From QQUK01 sp913009765 (GTDB lineage: Bacteria > Zixibacteria > MSB-5A5 > GN15 > FEB-12): a stretch of DNA of 9,633 bases. Each line of letters opens with the position of its first letter. Within the stretch, counting starts at the first letter, position 1. The stretch is from NCBI GenBank assembly GCA_937900185.1, contig CALCCW010000111.1, positions 1 to 9,633 of the forward strand, in the 5' to 3' direction. The notes beneath the pieces were generated by a model. It worked only from the letters and a program-made list of their open reading frames with translations. It was not told the DNA's origin and did not search any database. This document shows positions 1-5,478 of the stretch, in pieces. The position numbers were made by a program, and so were the translations under genes.

Positions 1-97
1 AGCGAACGTGATGCTTAGCAGAGAGGGAGGGAGAGTGTGAGGATCACGCGAGTTTGGAATTTGGATTCAGCATTAGTATTTTTTTATTTTTTTTTTT
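1..97. other. Probable sequencing read-through noise at contig end
   Basis: Read on the minus strand, this stretch follows directly after the end of the Illumina P7 sequence. It begins with a run of A broken by a single T, then becomes low-complexity purine-rich sequence with no coding character. Poly-A followed by noise is what Illumina reads show when sequencing runs past the end of a short adapter-ligated fragment. I therefore treat it as non-biological. The alternative, that it is genuine DNA joined to the adapter by chance, is less likely because of the poly-A placement. Confidence 0.8.
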
Positions 98-163
98 CAA
101 GCAGAAGACGGCATACGAGATATATCAGTGTGACTGGAGTTCAGACGTGTGCTCTTCCGATCT
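98..163 (-). other. Illumina TruSeq index adapter left in the assembly
   Basis: Bases 98-121 are the Illumina P7 flow-cell sequence (begins CAAGCAGAAGACGG), 122-129 are an 8-base index, and 130-163 are the read-2 adapter (begins GTGACTGGAGTTC, ends CTCTTCCGATCT). On the minus strand the index reads ACTGATAT, which I recall as TruSeq index 25. Translated on the minus strand, the adapter gives the well-known artefact peptide DRKSTRLNSSH at the end of the neighbouring gene. This is vector/adapter contamination, not organism DNA. Confidence 0.98.
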
Positions 164-678
164 CCTGAAGGTATATCCAATGAGAGGATAGGTGCTTTTA
201 AAGTATGTATAAATTGAATGAGGTCATGAACCTTACCATGTGGAGCATTATGCAGACTATACCCTATGAGAGCATCAATGATAAGGTCGGGGGTACTATC
301 AAAGGTATTTTCATCATGAAGAGTCTTCCCATCTGTCGCAGAATATATCCGATACTGCTTCTCGGTAACTTTGCTTAATTTATTTTTATCAGTCACCACA
401 AGACCAATATTGGCTCCTCTGTTAGCAAGATGTCGAGCCGCACAGATTCCCCCGCCCCCATTTCCACCGGTTCCGGCAAATAGAATAATTCGTGCTTGTT
501 TCCAATTTTCTCCAATCATTTCTATTGCCTGCAAAGCAAGATTTCGACCGGCATTTTCCATCATTTGAAATAAATTTGGTCCGGTCACTTCAATAGCAAT
601 ACGGTCAATCTCCCGCATTTGTTCTTCAGTTACAGCAGGTACTTTGATATTTGATTCAGTTAGAAACATTTCTGACAT
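164..678 (-). CDS. nnrE: NAD(P)H-hydrate epimerase-like YjeF_N protein, 3' end missing
   Basis: The first 171 residues are a YjeF N-terminal-domain protein. Members of this family epimerise damaged (R)-NAD(P)HX to the S form for repair by the ADP/ATP-dependent dehydratase; the enzyme is cytosolic. Visible family motifs are the early LFQMMENAGRNLA segment, a glycine-rich nucleotide-binding loop (FAGTGGNGGGG followed by ICAARHLANRG), the DALIG segment with the likely catalytic Asp, and LSLDIPSG. The glycine loop differs from the common GNNGGDG form at two positions. The start at 678 has no Shine-Dalgarno sequence. The reading frame runs directly into the Illumina adapter, so the apparent C-terminus after DIPSG (21 residues) is artificial and the true 3' part, including any fused dehydratase domain, is lost. 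It follows the sigma/anti-sigma pair on the same strand. The repair role is inferred from the family; the exact reaction is not certain for this glycine-loop variant. Confidence 0.85.
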
Positions 679-715
679 ATATTATATATTGTTTTAGTTC
701 AAGTATACAAATTTA

Positions 716-1000
716 TTATTTTTGATTATTTTGATCGAGAATTTTAGCAATTCTTTCTCGGGCTTCAGAACCAAGTGTAGCCAGCTCATTTTGGGCTGCA
801 GCTTGCTTATGAGAAAGGGTACGCATTTGACGAATTTGTTCAGAATTTCTCCGACACCAAGTACAAATACGAAGATGCATACGCAGTTCCAAATTCTTTC
901 TCCAAGATAACGATTCATCCATAGCCTGAGATGTCAGGTGTGACACTTCCTGGCAGGATGGAAGTATTCTATTTAATAATTTCATAAATATTTTTTTCAT
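716..1000 (-). CDS. Small zinc-finger anti-sigma factor (zf-HC2 type)
   Basis: A 94-residue cytosolic protein with a zinc-binding pattern typical of ZAS anti-sigma factors: C16 and H21, then H42-x3-C46-x2-C49 (MHLRICTWC). There is no membrane segment, so it would be a soluble anti-sigma that binds and restrains the sigma factor encoded just upstream. Its start lies 12 bases after the sigma stop codon, indicating one transcript. An AAAGAGAA stretch overlapping the sigma stop may be a weak ribosome site and favours the start at 1000 over the internal ATG at 985, which has none. The C-terminal half is helical and rich in Gln and Glu. What it senses (redox or metal through the Cys/His cluster is common in the family) cannot be read from the sequence. 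Confidence 0.8.
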   Translation of the reverse strand: MKKIFMKLLNRILPSCQEVSHLTSQAMDESLSWRKNLELRMHLRICTWCRRNSEQIRQMRTLSHKQAAAQNELATLGSEARERIAKILDQNNQK

Positions 1001-1012
1001 AATATATTCTCT

Positions 1013-1627
1013 TTAAAATGTTCTCTCAGAACCAATCCAATTAGTTTCCAAGCACCGTCGTAACAATTTGCGGGCTCGATACAGCATTACTCTTAGATTA
1101 GTCGGAGTAACAGCCAAAACGTTACAAACTTCTTGGTATTCTATTTCCTGAATATCCCGTAAAGTATAAACTTTAGCCAATTTAGTATCAATATTTTCAA
1201 GACAGTTGTGAAGATATGCCCAAAATTGTTGCTGCTCTACAGGATCGTTTGAGTCAACCGCCCATGCCTTGGGTTTGCGATGTGGCAGCCAGCTCCCCGC
1301 ATCTGAACCGGTTGAGATATAATCAGTATCGCCGAAAGAGGAAGAAACCTGCTCTGGGTTAGTTAGTTTTACTTCTTTACCTGTTTTCCGATAATGGTCA
1401 ACAATTTTATTTTTGAGAATACCGATTAACCATGTACGTTCCGATGATGAACCGGAAAAAGATGCTTGTCCCTTGAGTGCCGCCAAAAGTGTTTCTTGCA
1501 CTAAATCTTCAGAAACAGAACGATCACTTAAATATCTAAAAGCATAACCATAAAGAGCATCACCATGCTTATCAACCCAATCGTGAGGATTGGACAATTG
1601 GGACTGTTTTGAAGAATGTATATCCAT
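1013..1627 (-). CDS. ECF-type RNA polymerase sigma-70 factor
   Basis: A 204-residue group 4 (ECF) sigma factor. Region 2 lies at about residues 20-85, with DALYGYAFRYLSDRSVSEDLVQET and the segment RTWLIGILKNKIVDHYRK used for -10 recognition. Region 4 lies at about 140-195, with a helix-turn-helix around YQEVCNVLAVTPTNLRVMLYRARKLLRRCL. The linker between them (about 90-130, containing GSWLPHRKPKAW) is longer than usual and resembles the TIGR02943-like group of ECF factors, which is normally paired with a small zf-HC2 protein, as here. It would direct RNA polymerase to a regulon not visible in the window. The start at 1627 has no Shine-Dalgarno sequence but sits right behind a strong promoter, so it may be read from a leaderless mRNA. 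Confidence 0.92.
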   Translation of the reverse strand: MDIHSSKQSQLSNPHDWVDKHGDALYGYAFRYLSDRSVSEDLVQETLLAALKGQASFSGSSSERTWLIGILKNKIVDHYRKTGKEVKLTNPEQVSSSFGDTDYISTGSDAGSWLPHRKPKAWAVDSNDPVEQQQFWAYLHNCLENIDTKLAKVYTLRDIQEIEYQEVCNVLAVTPTNLRVMLYRARKLLRRCLETNWIGSERTF

Positions 1628-1635
1628 AATTTATG

Positions 1636-1664
1636 AGTATATTATATTATTGAAACATAGTCAA
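1636..1664 (-). promoter_or_regulatory. Sigma-70-type promoter of the ECF sigma operon
   Basis: On the minus strand there is TTGACT (1664-1659), a 17-base spacer, and TATACT (1641-1636). This is five of six matches to each consensus box with optimal spacing. Only 8 bases separate the -10 box from the ATG at 1627, so transcription should begin at or within a base or two of the start codon. The promoter is of housekeeping type, not an obvious ECF self-promoter, although an overlapping ECF promoter cannot be excluded. Confidence 0.7.
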
Positions 1665-1684
1665 CCGTAGAGAAATGTAACTAC

Positions 1685-1801
1685 CGGCAGTTGAACCCTA
1701 TAGCATTTAGTATATATTACGAATCAAAATATTTGGAAAGTTTTGTATTTGTAAAAACGATTTATTATGGCGGGCTATCGTGGACTATTTTAGAACTGCC
1801 G
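1685..1801. repeat. MITE-like element with 8-bp terminal inverted repeats
   Basis: CGGCAGTT at 1685-1692 is matched by the reverse complement AACTGCCG at 1794-1801, about 100 bases apart, and the AT-rich interior has no open frame. It lies in the spacer between the helicase remnant and the sigma operon. Short terminal repeats around a small non-coding body suggest a miniature inverted-repeat element or an IS remnant. An 8-bp match at this distance is only modest evidence and no target duplication is clear. Confidence 0.35.
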
Positions 1802-1827
1802 CTTAGTTATATAATTGATTTAATTCA

Positions 1828-2484
1828 CTAATATTTGAATTTCGTAGTCATTTTAACTTTAATTTCATTAAAATTTTCATTTTCTGAAATGTTCGATACG
1901 ACAAGATTATATTTTGTTTCTTCAATATCAATTTCAGCAGATAGTATTTTAGAGTACTCACGAGGGATATAACCTATTGGATTACTATCTCTAAAAACTT
2001 GTATAGCTGATGGATCAAATTTATTGTCATATTCTCGTTGTATTAGTAATTTTTCACCAATTTTAATAGTTTTTGAAGCGGTACACCATTCATCATTAAA
2101 TACAGTTCCTTTAACTTGAAATTCAAATAAATCTGGAATTTCTCTATAGCTATTCGGTGTTAATTTTAATGAAATATTGCTAATATTTTCTTTATCAAAA
2201 TCTGAGACATCAAAAATATCAATTTCTTCGTTGGTTAAGTTTGACAACCACTTTATAAATGCTTTTCCAGTTAAATAGTTTGATTTCTCATATAAATAAG
2301 TAGATACATAACGACCTTTTATACCCAGCGATCTTGCTAAGCAACTTGTTGAATTATTTAAACCATATTTAACATAACTTGTTAGACTTTTAATATTTTC
2401 GGGTAAGTCTTTCAATTCAATCTCGAATTTATAACATAAGATTGTTAAAAATGATGTAATCCCCCAAGGATATAGATAATATAG
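1828..2484 (-). pseudogene. 5'-truncated HIRAN-domain protein, probably C-terminus of a DEAD/DEAH helicase
   Basis: The frame is open without a stop from the IS edge at 2484 down to the stop at 1828 (218 residues), and it has no ATG near the IS boundary. The first possible start is a TTG at 2415, but the 23 codons before it read as good protein (LYYLYPWGITSF, then a hydrophobic stretch, then YKFEIE), so the gene is cut by the IS and does not start there. The second half, from about FQVKGTVFNDEW through EYDNKFDPSAIQVF to NPIGYIPREYSKILSAEI, matches the HIRAN domain, which binds DNA ends or stalled forks and is found fused to helicases and nucleases. The part before it (LPENIKSLTSYVKYGLN) resembles the segment near the C-terminus of large DEAD/DEAH helicases in defence loci; that assignment is inference. 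The missing N-terminal part is not on the other side of the IS. Confidence 0.75.
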
Positions 2485-2523
2485 TGGACTTCCCCCGCAA
2501 AAACGGATACGGAGTTAAGTATG

Positions 2524-3378
2524 TTATGTCATCATTTCAAATTGAGCCGGACTTTTGTATCCTAAGCTCGAATGACGACGGTTACGGTTATAAAACAATT
2601 CAATATACTCAAATATCTTCAGTTTCGCATCCTTTCTTGTTATAAATTTTTCATGATATATCAACTCTGTCTTTAAAGTAGCAAAGAACGATTCCATCAC
2701 CGCATTATCCCAACAATTACCCTTACGGCTCATTGAGCATGTTATATTATTTACTTTCAATAGCTTCTGATAGTTCTTTGAGGCGTACTGGCTGCCTCTA
2801 TCTGAATGATGAAGTAACCGATCTGACGGTTGTCTTCTTTGTATCGCATGGCTTAACGCATCAAGAGTAAGTTGTTCTGTCATACGTTTGCTCATCGACC
2901 AGCCAATAACCATGCGGGAATGCAGATCAATAACTCCGGCAAGATAGAGCCAACCCTCAGTTGTCCAAATATAGGTTATATCAGAAACCCAGACTGTATT
3001 TGGTGAACTGACTTCAAACTGACGATTCAAAAGATTATCAGCAACAGGATAGTTATGTTTTGAATTGGTTGTTGCTTTAAACTTCTTACTCCGTTTCGCT
3101 CTTATATTGTTATCACGCATCAACTTCTCAATCCGATTCTCTCCGCAGGGAATACCTGTATCGTTGAGTTCATCTGTCACACGAGGGGAACCGTAGTTCT
3201 CACGGCTTCTCTTGTGAACAATACGGATATGAGACAACAGTATTCTGTTAGCTACTGACTGTTTACTCTCAGGACGAGTACGCCAATCATAGTAACCGCT
3301 TGGTGATACTTGTAAGACTTGGCACATCTTCAAAACCTTCAATGACAAGCGGTGATTCTCTATAAACTGATATTTCAT
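2524..3378 (-). CDS. IS3-family transposase OrfB (DDE integrase catalytic subunit)
   Basis: A 284-residue catalytic subunit of an IS3 transposase. The N-terminal HTH_21-type region (residues about 40-100, containing NYGSPRVTDEL) is followed by the rve integrase core with D133 (WVSDITYI), D193 (HHSDRGSQY) and E229 (CWDNAVMESFF). The 35 residues between the second Asp and the Glu are exactly the DD(35)E spacing. The C-terminus keeps the family NRRHSSLGYKSP box. Its ATG overlaps the orfA stop as ATGA in the -1 frame, so it can be made alone by coupled re-initiation or as an OrfAB fusion by -1 frameshifting. It appears intact and at full length. Confidence 0.95.
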   Translation of the reverse strand: MKYQFIENHRLSLKVLKMCQVLQVSPSGYYDWRTRPESKQSVANRILLSHIRIVHKRSRENYGSPRVTDELNDTGIPCGENRIEKLMRDNNIRAKRSKKFKATTNSKHNYPVADNLLNRQFEVSSPNTVWVSDITYIWTTEGWLYLAGVIDLHSRMVIGWSMSKRMTEQLTLDALSHAIQRRQPSDRLLHHSDRGSQYASKNYQKLLKVNNITCSMSRKGNCWDNAVMESFFATLKTELIYHEKFITRKDAKLKIFEYIELFYNRNRRHSSLGYKSPAQFEMMT

Positions 3379-3668
3379 CGAGGTTTTTTCGAGAAAATGG
3401 CCAAGGCTTTTTTTAGGATGTCACGCTCCTCCTGTACATCAGCAAGTTCTCGCTGAAGTTTGCGAAGTTCGGCATCTGATTCTTTCAAATTACCAAGACC
3501 TGGAAATGCTTCTTTCGGATCTTCTGCTAATTGTTTCTTCCACAAATACAATTGATTGACATTAATTCCCAAATCTCGGGCTACCTCTGTTGCTTTGCGA
3601 CCATTCTCTGTTACTAAACGAACAGCTTCTATTTTAAATTGACGGTCATATTTACGTCTTTGTGTCAT
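3375..3668 (-). CDS. IS3-family transposase OrfA (HTH DNA-binding subunit)
   Basis: A 97-residue HTH_Tnp_1-type protein that binds the IS ends. The helix-turn-helix lies at about residues 8-45 (FKIEAVRLVTENGRKATEVA, then DLGINVNQLYLWKK). A leucine-zipper coiled coil follows at about 62-88 (LRKLQRELADVQEERDILKK), used for dimerisation and contact with OrfB. The start at 3668 is chosen because a perfect AGGAGGT lies 5 bases upstream. A longer frame reaches 3716, but that part runs into the terminal inverted repeat and has no ribosome site. Confidence 0.93.
   Translation of the reverse strand: MTQRRKYDRQFKIEAVRLVTENGRKATEVARDLGINVNQLYLWKKQLAEDPKEAFPGLGNLKESDAELRKLQRELADVQEERDILKKALAIFSKKPR
3408..3414 (-). 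other. Programmed -1 frameshift site in orfA
   Basis: On the minus strand there is a run of seven A read as CTA AAA AAA GCC in the orfA frame. Slipping back one base at A-AAA-AAA leads into the orfB frame, which is then open (KKSLGHFLEKTS) to the OrfB methionine. IS3 elements commonly make OrfAB transposase in this way. A second run of six A at 3384-3389 is a poorer site because the base before it breaks the slippery pattern. Confidence 0.7.
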
Positions 3669-3673
3669 TGGAC

Positions 3674-3680
3674 ACCTCCT
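3674..3680 (-). promoter_or_regulatory. Shine-Dalgarno site of IS orfA
   Basis: AGGAGGT on the minus strand, 5 bases from the ATG at 3668. It is a full consensus site and decides the start. It also contrasts with the weak or absent sites of several host genes in this window. Confidence 0.85.
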
Positions 3681-3759
3681 ATAACGGAATATACTCCTTA
3701 ACTTGCTGTCCGTCAATTCGGGGGAGGTTCAAATCGCTTGTTGGAGAGGAAATAAAAAA

Positions 3760-4554
3760 ATGCACCCATCTGAAATAGATTGTATTCGAGTGGGTGATAT
3801 AATAATTACACCAAATTTACCTGATTATGGTAAGTGGTTAATTGCTGAAGTTACCGGGGGATATAGTTTCAAACGAAATAATAAATTTGGTGACTATGGA
3901 CATATCTTAGGTGTGAAGTTGCTTACAGGTGATTCATTTATACATCCTCATCATATAGATGTCTCTGCATTTTTAAGAGGTACAATGAAAACTCCTATGC
4001 GATTATGGAATATAAGTGGTTATAAGAGCGATGTTGATAAAATTGTTGATGCTTTGAAACAAAATAAAGACTTATCTAAACCAACTCCAATTCAAGAAAA
4101 ATTATTTGATATAAAAAAACTGTCTAAGTTACATTTGGAAAAAGAACTAAAAGAGAAGTATAATGCTACTGAGTTTGAAACTCCAATTAATGAGATTTTA
4201 AAAATTTTGTTTGGTCAAGATAATGTCGAAAAACACGCTGGTCCGACTGAAAAAGGTGCTGACTTCATAAGTAACTCAAAAGATGCTCTTGGGGTATTGC
4301 ATAGAAATGCAATTCAAGTGAAAATGTGGTTTGGAGAGATTTCTGCTTTAGACCCATTAGAGCAAATTGAATTAGCTTATAATAGTCATGAAAAAATTGA
4401 TAGTGGGATTGTAATTACTATGGGAACTTATATGAGTGAAGAGTATAAAAAAAGAGAGAAGGAATTAAGCAAAAAGTTACTTATTCCTATTCATACTTTT
4501 TTAAAAGATGAAACTCTTGGCCTGTTCTTGAAATATATGCCTGACTTGCTGTAA
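3760..4554 (+). CDS. Mrr-like restriction endonuclease (PD-(D/E)XK nuclease)
   Basis: A 264-residue protein. The N-terminal part (residues about 8-70) is beta-rich, with VGDIIITPN, WLIAEVTGGYSF and a later GHILGVKLL; it resembles the small SH3-like domains found in front of some restriction nucleases. A linker rich in Lys and Glu follows (about 95-135). The C-terminal part (about 136-245) fits the Mrr_cat fold: helix Glu in EFETPINEILKILFG (E140), then GADFI with D168, then IQVK with Q186 and K188, the D...QxK form typical of Mrr. Mrr enzymes cut modified or foreign DNA. The start at 3760 is preceded by GGAGAGGAAA; the frame extends into the IS up to 3703, but that part is IS sequence. The start is only 28 bases from the IS, so its native promoter may be gone and transcription may come out of the IS. 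The base composition is AT-rich. The nuclease class is fairly secure; the target is unknown. Confidence 0.75.
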   Translation: MHPSEIDCIRVGDIIITPNLPDYGKWLIAEVTGGYSFKRNNKFGDYGHILGVKLLTGDSFIHPHHIDVSAFLRGTMKTPMRLWNISGYKSDVDKIVDALKQNKDLSKPTPIQEKLFDIKKLSKLHLEKELKEKYNATEFETPINEILKILFGQDNVEKHAGPTEKGADFISNSKDALGVLHRNAIQVKMWFGEISALDPLEQIELAYNSHEKIDSGIVITMGTYMSEEYKKREKELSKKLLIPIHTFLKDETLGLFLKYMPDLL

Positions 4555-4587
4555 TGACTAAACACCAAACAATAATCTTTAGAAGTT

Positions 4588-4634
4588 CTGTCAGTTCTTT
4601 ATTCGCTTGTTCGCATAGGCGAAAGAACTGACAG
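4588..4634. repeat. Perfect 13-bp inverted repeat (hairpin)
   Basis: CTGTCAGTTCTTT at 4588-4600 pairs with AAAGAACTGACAG at 4622-4634. The loop contains CGC/GCG that can extend the stem. It starts 34 bases after the nuclease stop and could serve as a bidirectional structure, but there is no T run at its end, so it is not a clear intrinsic terminator. It is the first of four adjacent hairpins. Confidence 0.85.
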
Positions 4635-4642
4635 ATTATTAC

Positions 4643-4682
4643 GTGTCAGGTGTATCATGCAAAGCATGAAAGCACCCGACAC
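4643..4682. repeat. Nested inverted repeat (hairpin)
   Basis: The outer arms GTGTCAGGTG (4643-4652) and CACCCGACAC (4673-4682) match except for one base. Inside them TCATGC-AAA-GCATGA (4655-4669) forms a perfect 6-bp stem. Bases 4683-4704 between this and the next hairpin hold nothing recognisable. Confidence 0.8.
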
Positions 4683-4704
4683 AACGATTAATAATACTTT
4701 GGTA

Positions 4705-4749
4705 GGACAGACATTCTTGTCTGTCCAATGTCGGGTAAGAATGTCCGAC
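4705..4749. repeat. Tandem inverted-repeat units of a dispersed-repeat type
   Basis: GGACAGACA-TTCT-TGTCTGTCC (4705-4726) is a perfect 9-bp hairpin. It is followed by GTCGG (4730-4734) and CCGAC (4745-4749). GACATTCTT at 4710-4718 recurs inverted as AAGAATGTC at 4737-4745, so the two units are diverged copies facing each other. Repeats of this look are scattered in intergenic regions of several uncultured bacteria. From 4750 to 4800 I see nothing else. Confidence 0.75.
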
Positions 4750-4800
4750 CTAACGAAAAGGGGTTCAAATTACTCAAAAAACAATCATACAGAATAACCG

Positions 4801-4828
4801 TTGCTTTTTAACCGTTATTTGCTAATAT
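4801..4828 (+). promoter_or_regulatory. Possible promoter of the marC-phosphatase operon
   Basis: TTGCTT (4801-4806), a 16-base spacer and TAATAT (4823-4828) form a plausible sigma-70 promoter. Only 6 bases separate the -10 box from the ATG at 4835, which would again give a leaderless or near-leaderless transcript, in line with the absence of a Shine-Dalgarno site. AT-rich sequence makes chance matches common. Confidence 0.4.
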
Positions 4829-4834
4829 GCTTTT

Positions 4835-5470
4835 ATGTCAGAAACACTTACATTTGGGCTTTTATGCTTCACATCGTTTTTTACCCTGATAAATCCGCTT
4901 GGGGTGATGCCGGTCTTTATGACTATGACCTCATCGCTTGACAGCAAAGCCCGCAACAAAACCGCCCGTAAAGCGACCATCATCGCATTTATTACACTTG
5001 TTATGTTTGCTTTATCAGGACAGCTATTATTTGAATTTTTTAATATTTCGGTTAATTCGTTTCGGGTTGTCGGCGGGATTATTTATTTTATTGTCGGGTT
5101 GGATATGCTTCAGGCTCGAATCGGTGAAATTAAAGTAGATAAAGAGGATATACACAAATATGTCGAGGATATTTCAATCACTCCGCTTGCCATTCCGATG
5201 ATTTGCGGACCGGGGGCAATTACCAACGCAATTATTCTCATGGAAGATGCCCAAACGGTAGATTATAAAATTGCTTTATTTTCTGCTGTGCTTGTTGTAA
5301 TGTTTTTAACTTTTCTTATCTTGTTCGGAGCATCTAAGATAATAAATATCTTAGGCGAAACCGGTAATAAAGTTATGATGCGGTTGATGGGTTTGATTGT
5401 GATGGTTATCGCCGTAGAGTTTTTCTTCTCAGGTTTGACACCAATCGTTCAGAAAATGATCAATCCATAG
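4835..5470 (+). CDS. MarC-family integral membrane protein
   Basis: A 211-residue protein with about six membrane segments (roughly residues 5-28, 46-66, 73-93, 115-138, 142-166, 183-206). It has the two related half-motifs of the MarC/UPF0056 family: INPLGVMPVF at about 19-28 and PLAIPMICGPGAI at about 117-129, which suggest an internal duplication. The family sits in the inner membrane and its substrate is unknown; despite the name, E. coli MarC has no confirmed role in multiple antibiotic resistance. Length is normal for the family and both ends look complete. The phosphatase gene follows after 8 bases, so the two are probably co-transcribed. The Ile- and Leu-rich sequence and codon use fit the rest of the window. 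Confidence 0.9.
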   Translation: MSETLTFGLLCFTSFFTLINPLGVMPVFMTMTSSLDSKARNKTARKATIIAFITLVMFALSGQLLFEFFNISVNSFRVVGGIIYFIVGLDMLQARIGEIKVDKEDIHKYVEDISITPLAIPMICGPGAITNAIILMEDAQTVDYKIALFSAVLVVMFLTFLILFGASKIINILGETGNKVMMRLMGLIVMVIAVEFFFSGLTPIVQKMINP

Positions 5471-5478
5471 AGGGATAT

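Larger units (their letters stand above)
2485..3731 (-). mobile_element. Complete IS3-family insertion sequence
   Basis: A 1247-bp element with imperfect terminal inverted repeats: TGGACTTCCCCCG at 2485 inward and TGAACCTCCCCCG read inward from 3731. By hand they match at 25 of 35 positions and both end internally in AGTTAAG. It carries overlapping orfA and orfB in the IS3 arrangement, with TG...CA outer ends as in the family. The flanking bases (ATAG before 2485, AATC after 3731) give no 3-4 bp target duplication, and the genes on each side are unrelated. The IS3 subgroup cannot be fixed by eye. It is full-length and probably active, or recently so. Confidence 0.95.

Noticed and set aside
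97..163. C-terminal extension of the epimerase-like protein
   Set aside because: It is a translation of the Illumina adapter, not a real protein part.
3669..3716. Longer N-terminus for transposase OrfA
   Set aside because: The extra 16 codons lie on the terminal inverted repeat, and the perfect AGGAGGT points to the start at 3668.
3703..3759. Start of the Mrr-like nuclease inside the IS
   Set aside because: The frame is open by chance into the IS end; a ribosome site and a natural N-terminus point to 3760.
4588..4749. CRISPR array
   Set aside because: The hairpins differ from each other in sequence and size and there are no equal-length spacers or cas genes.
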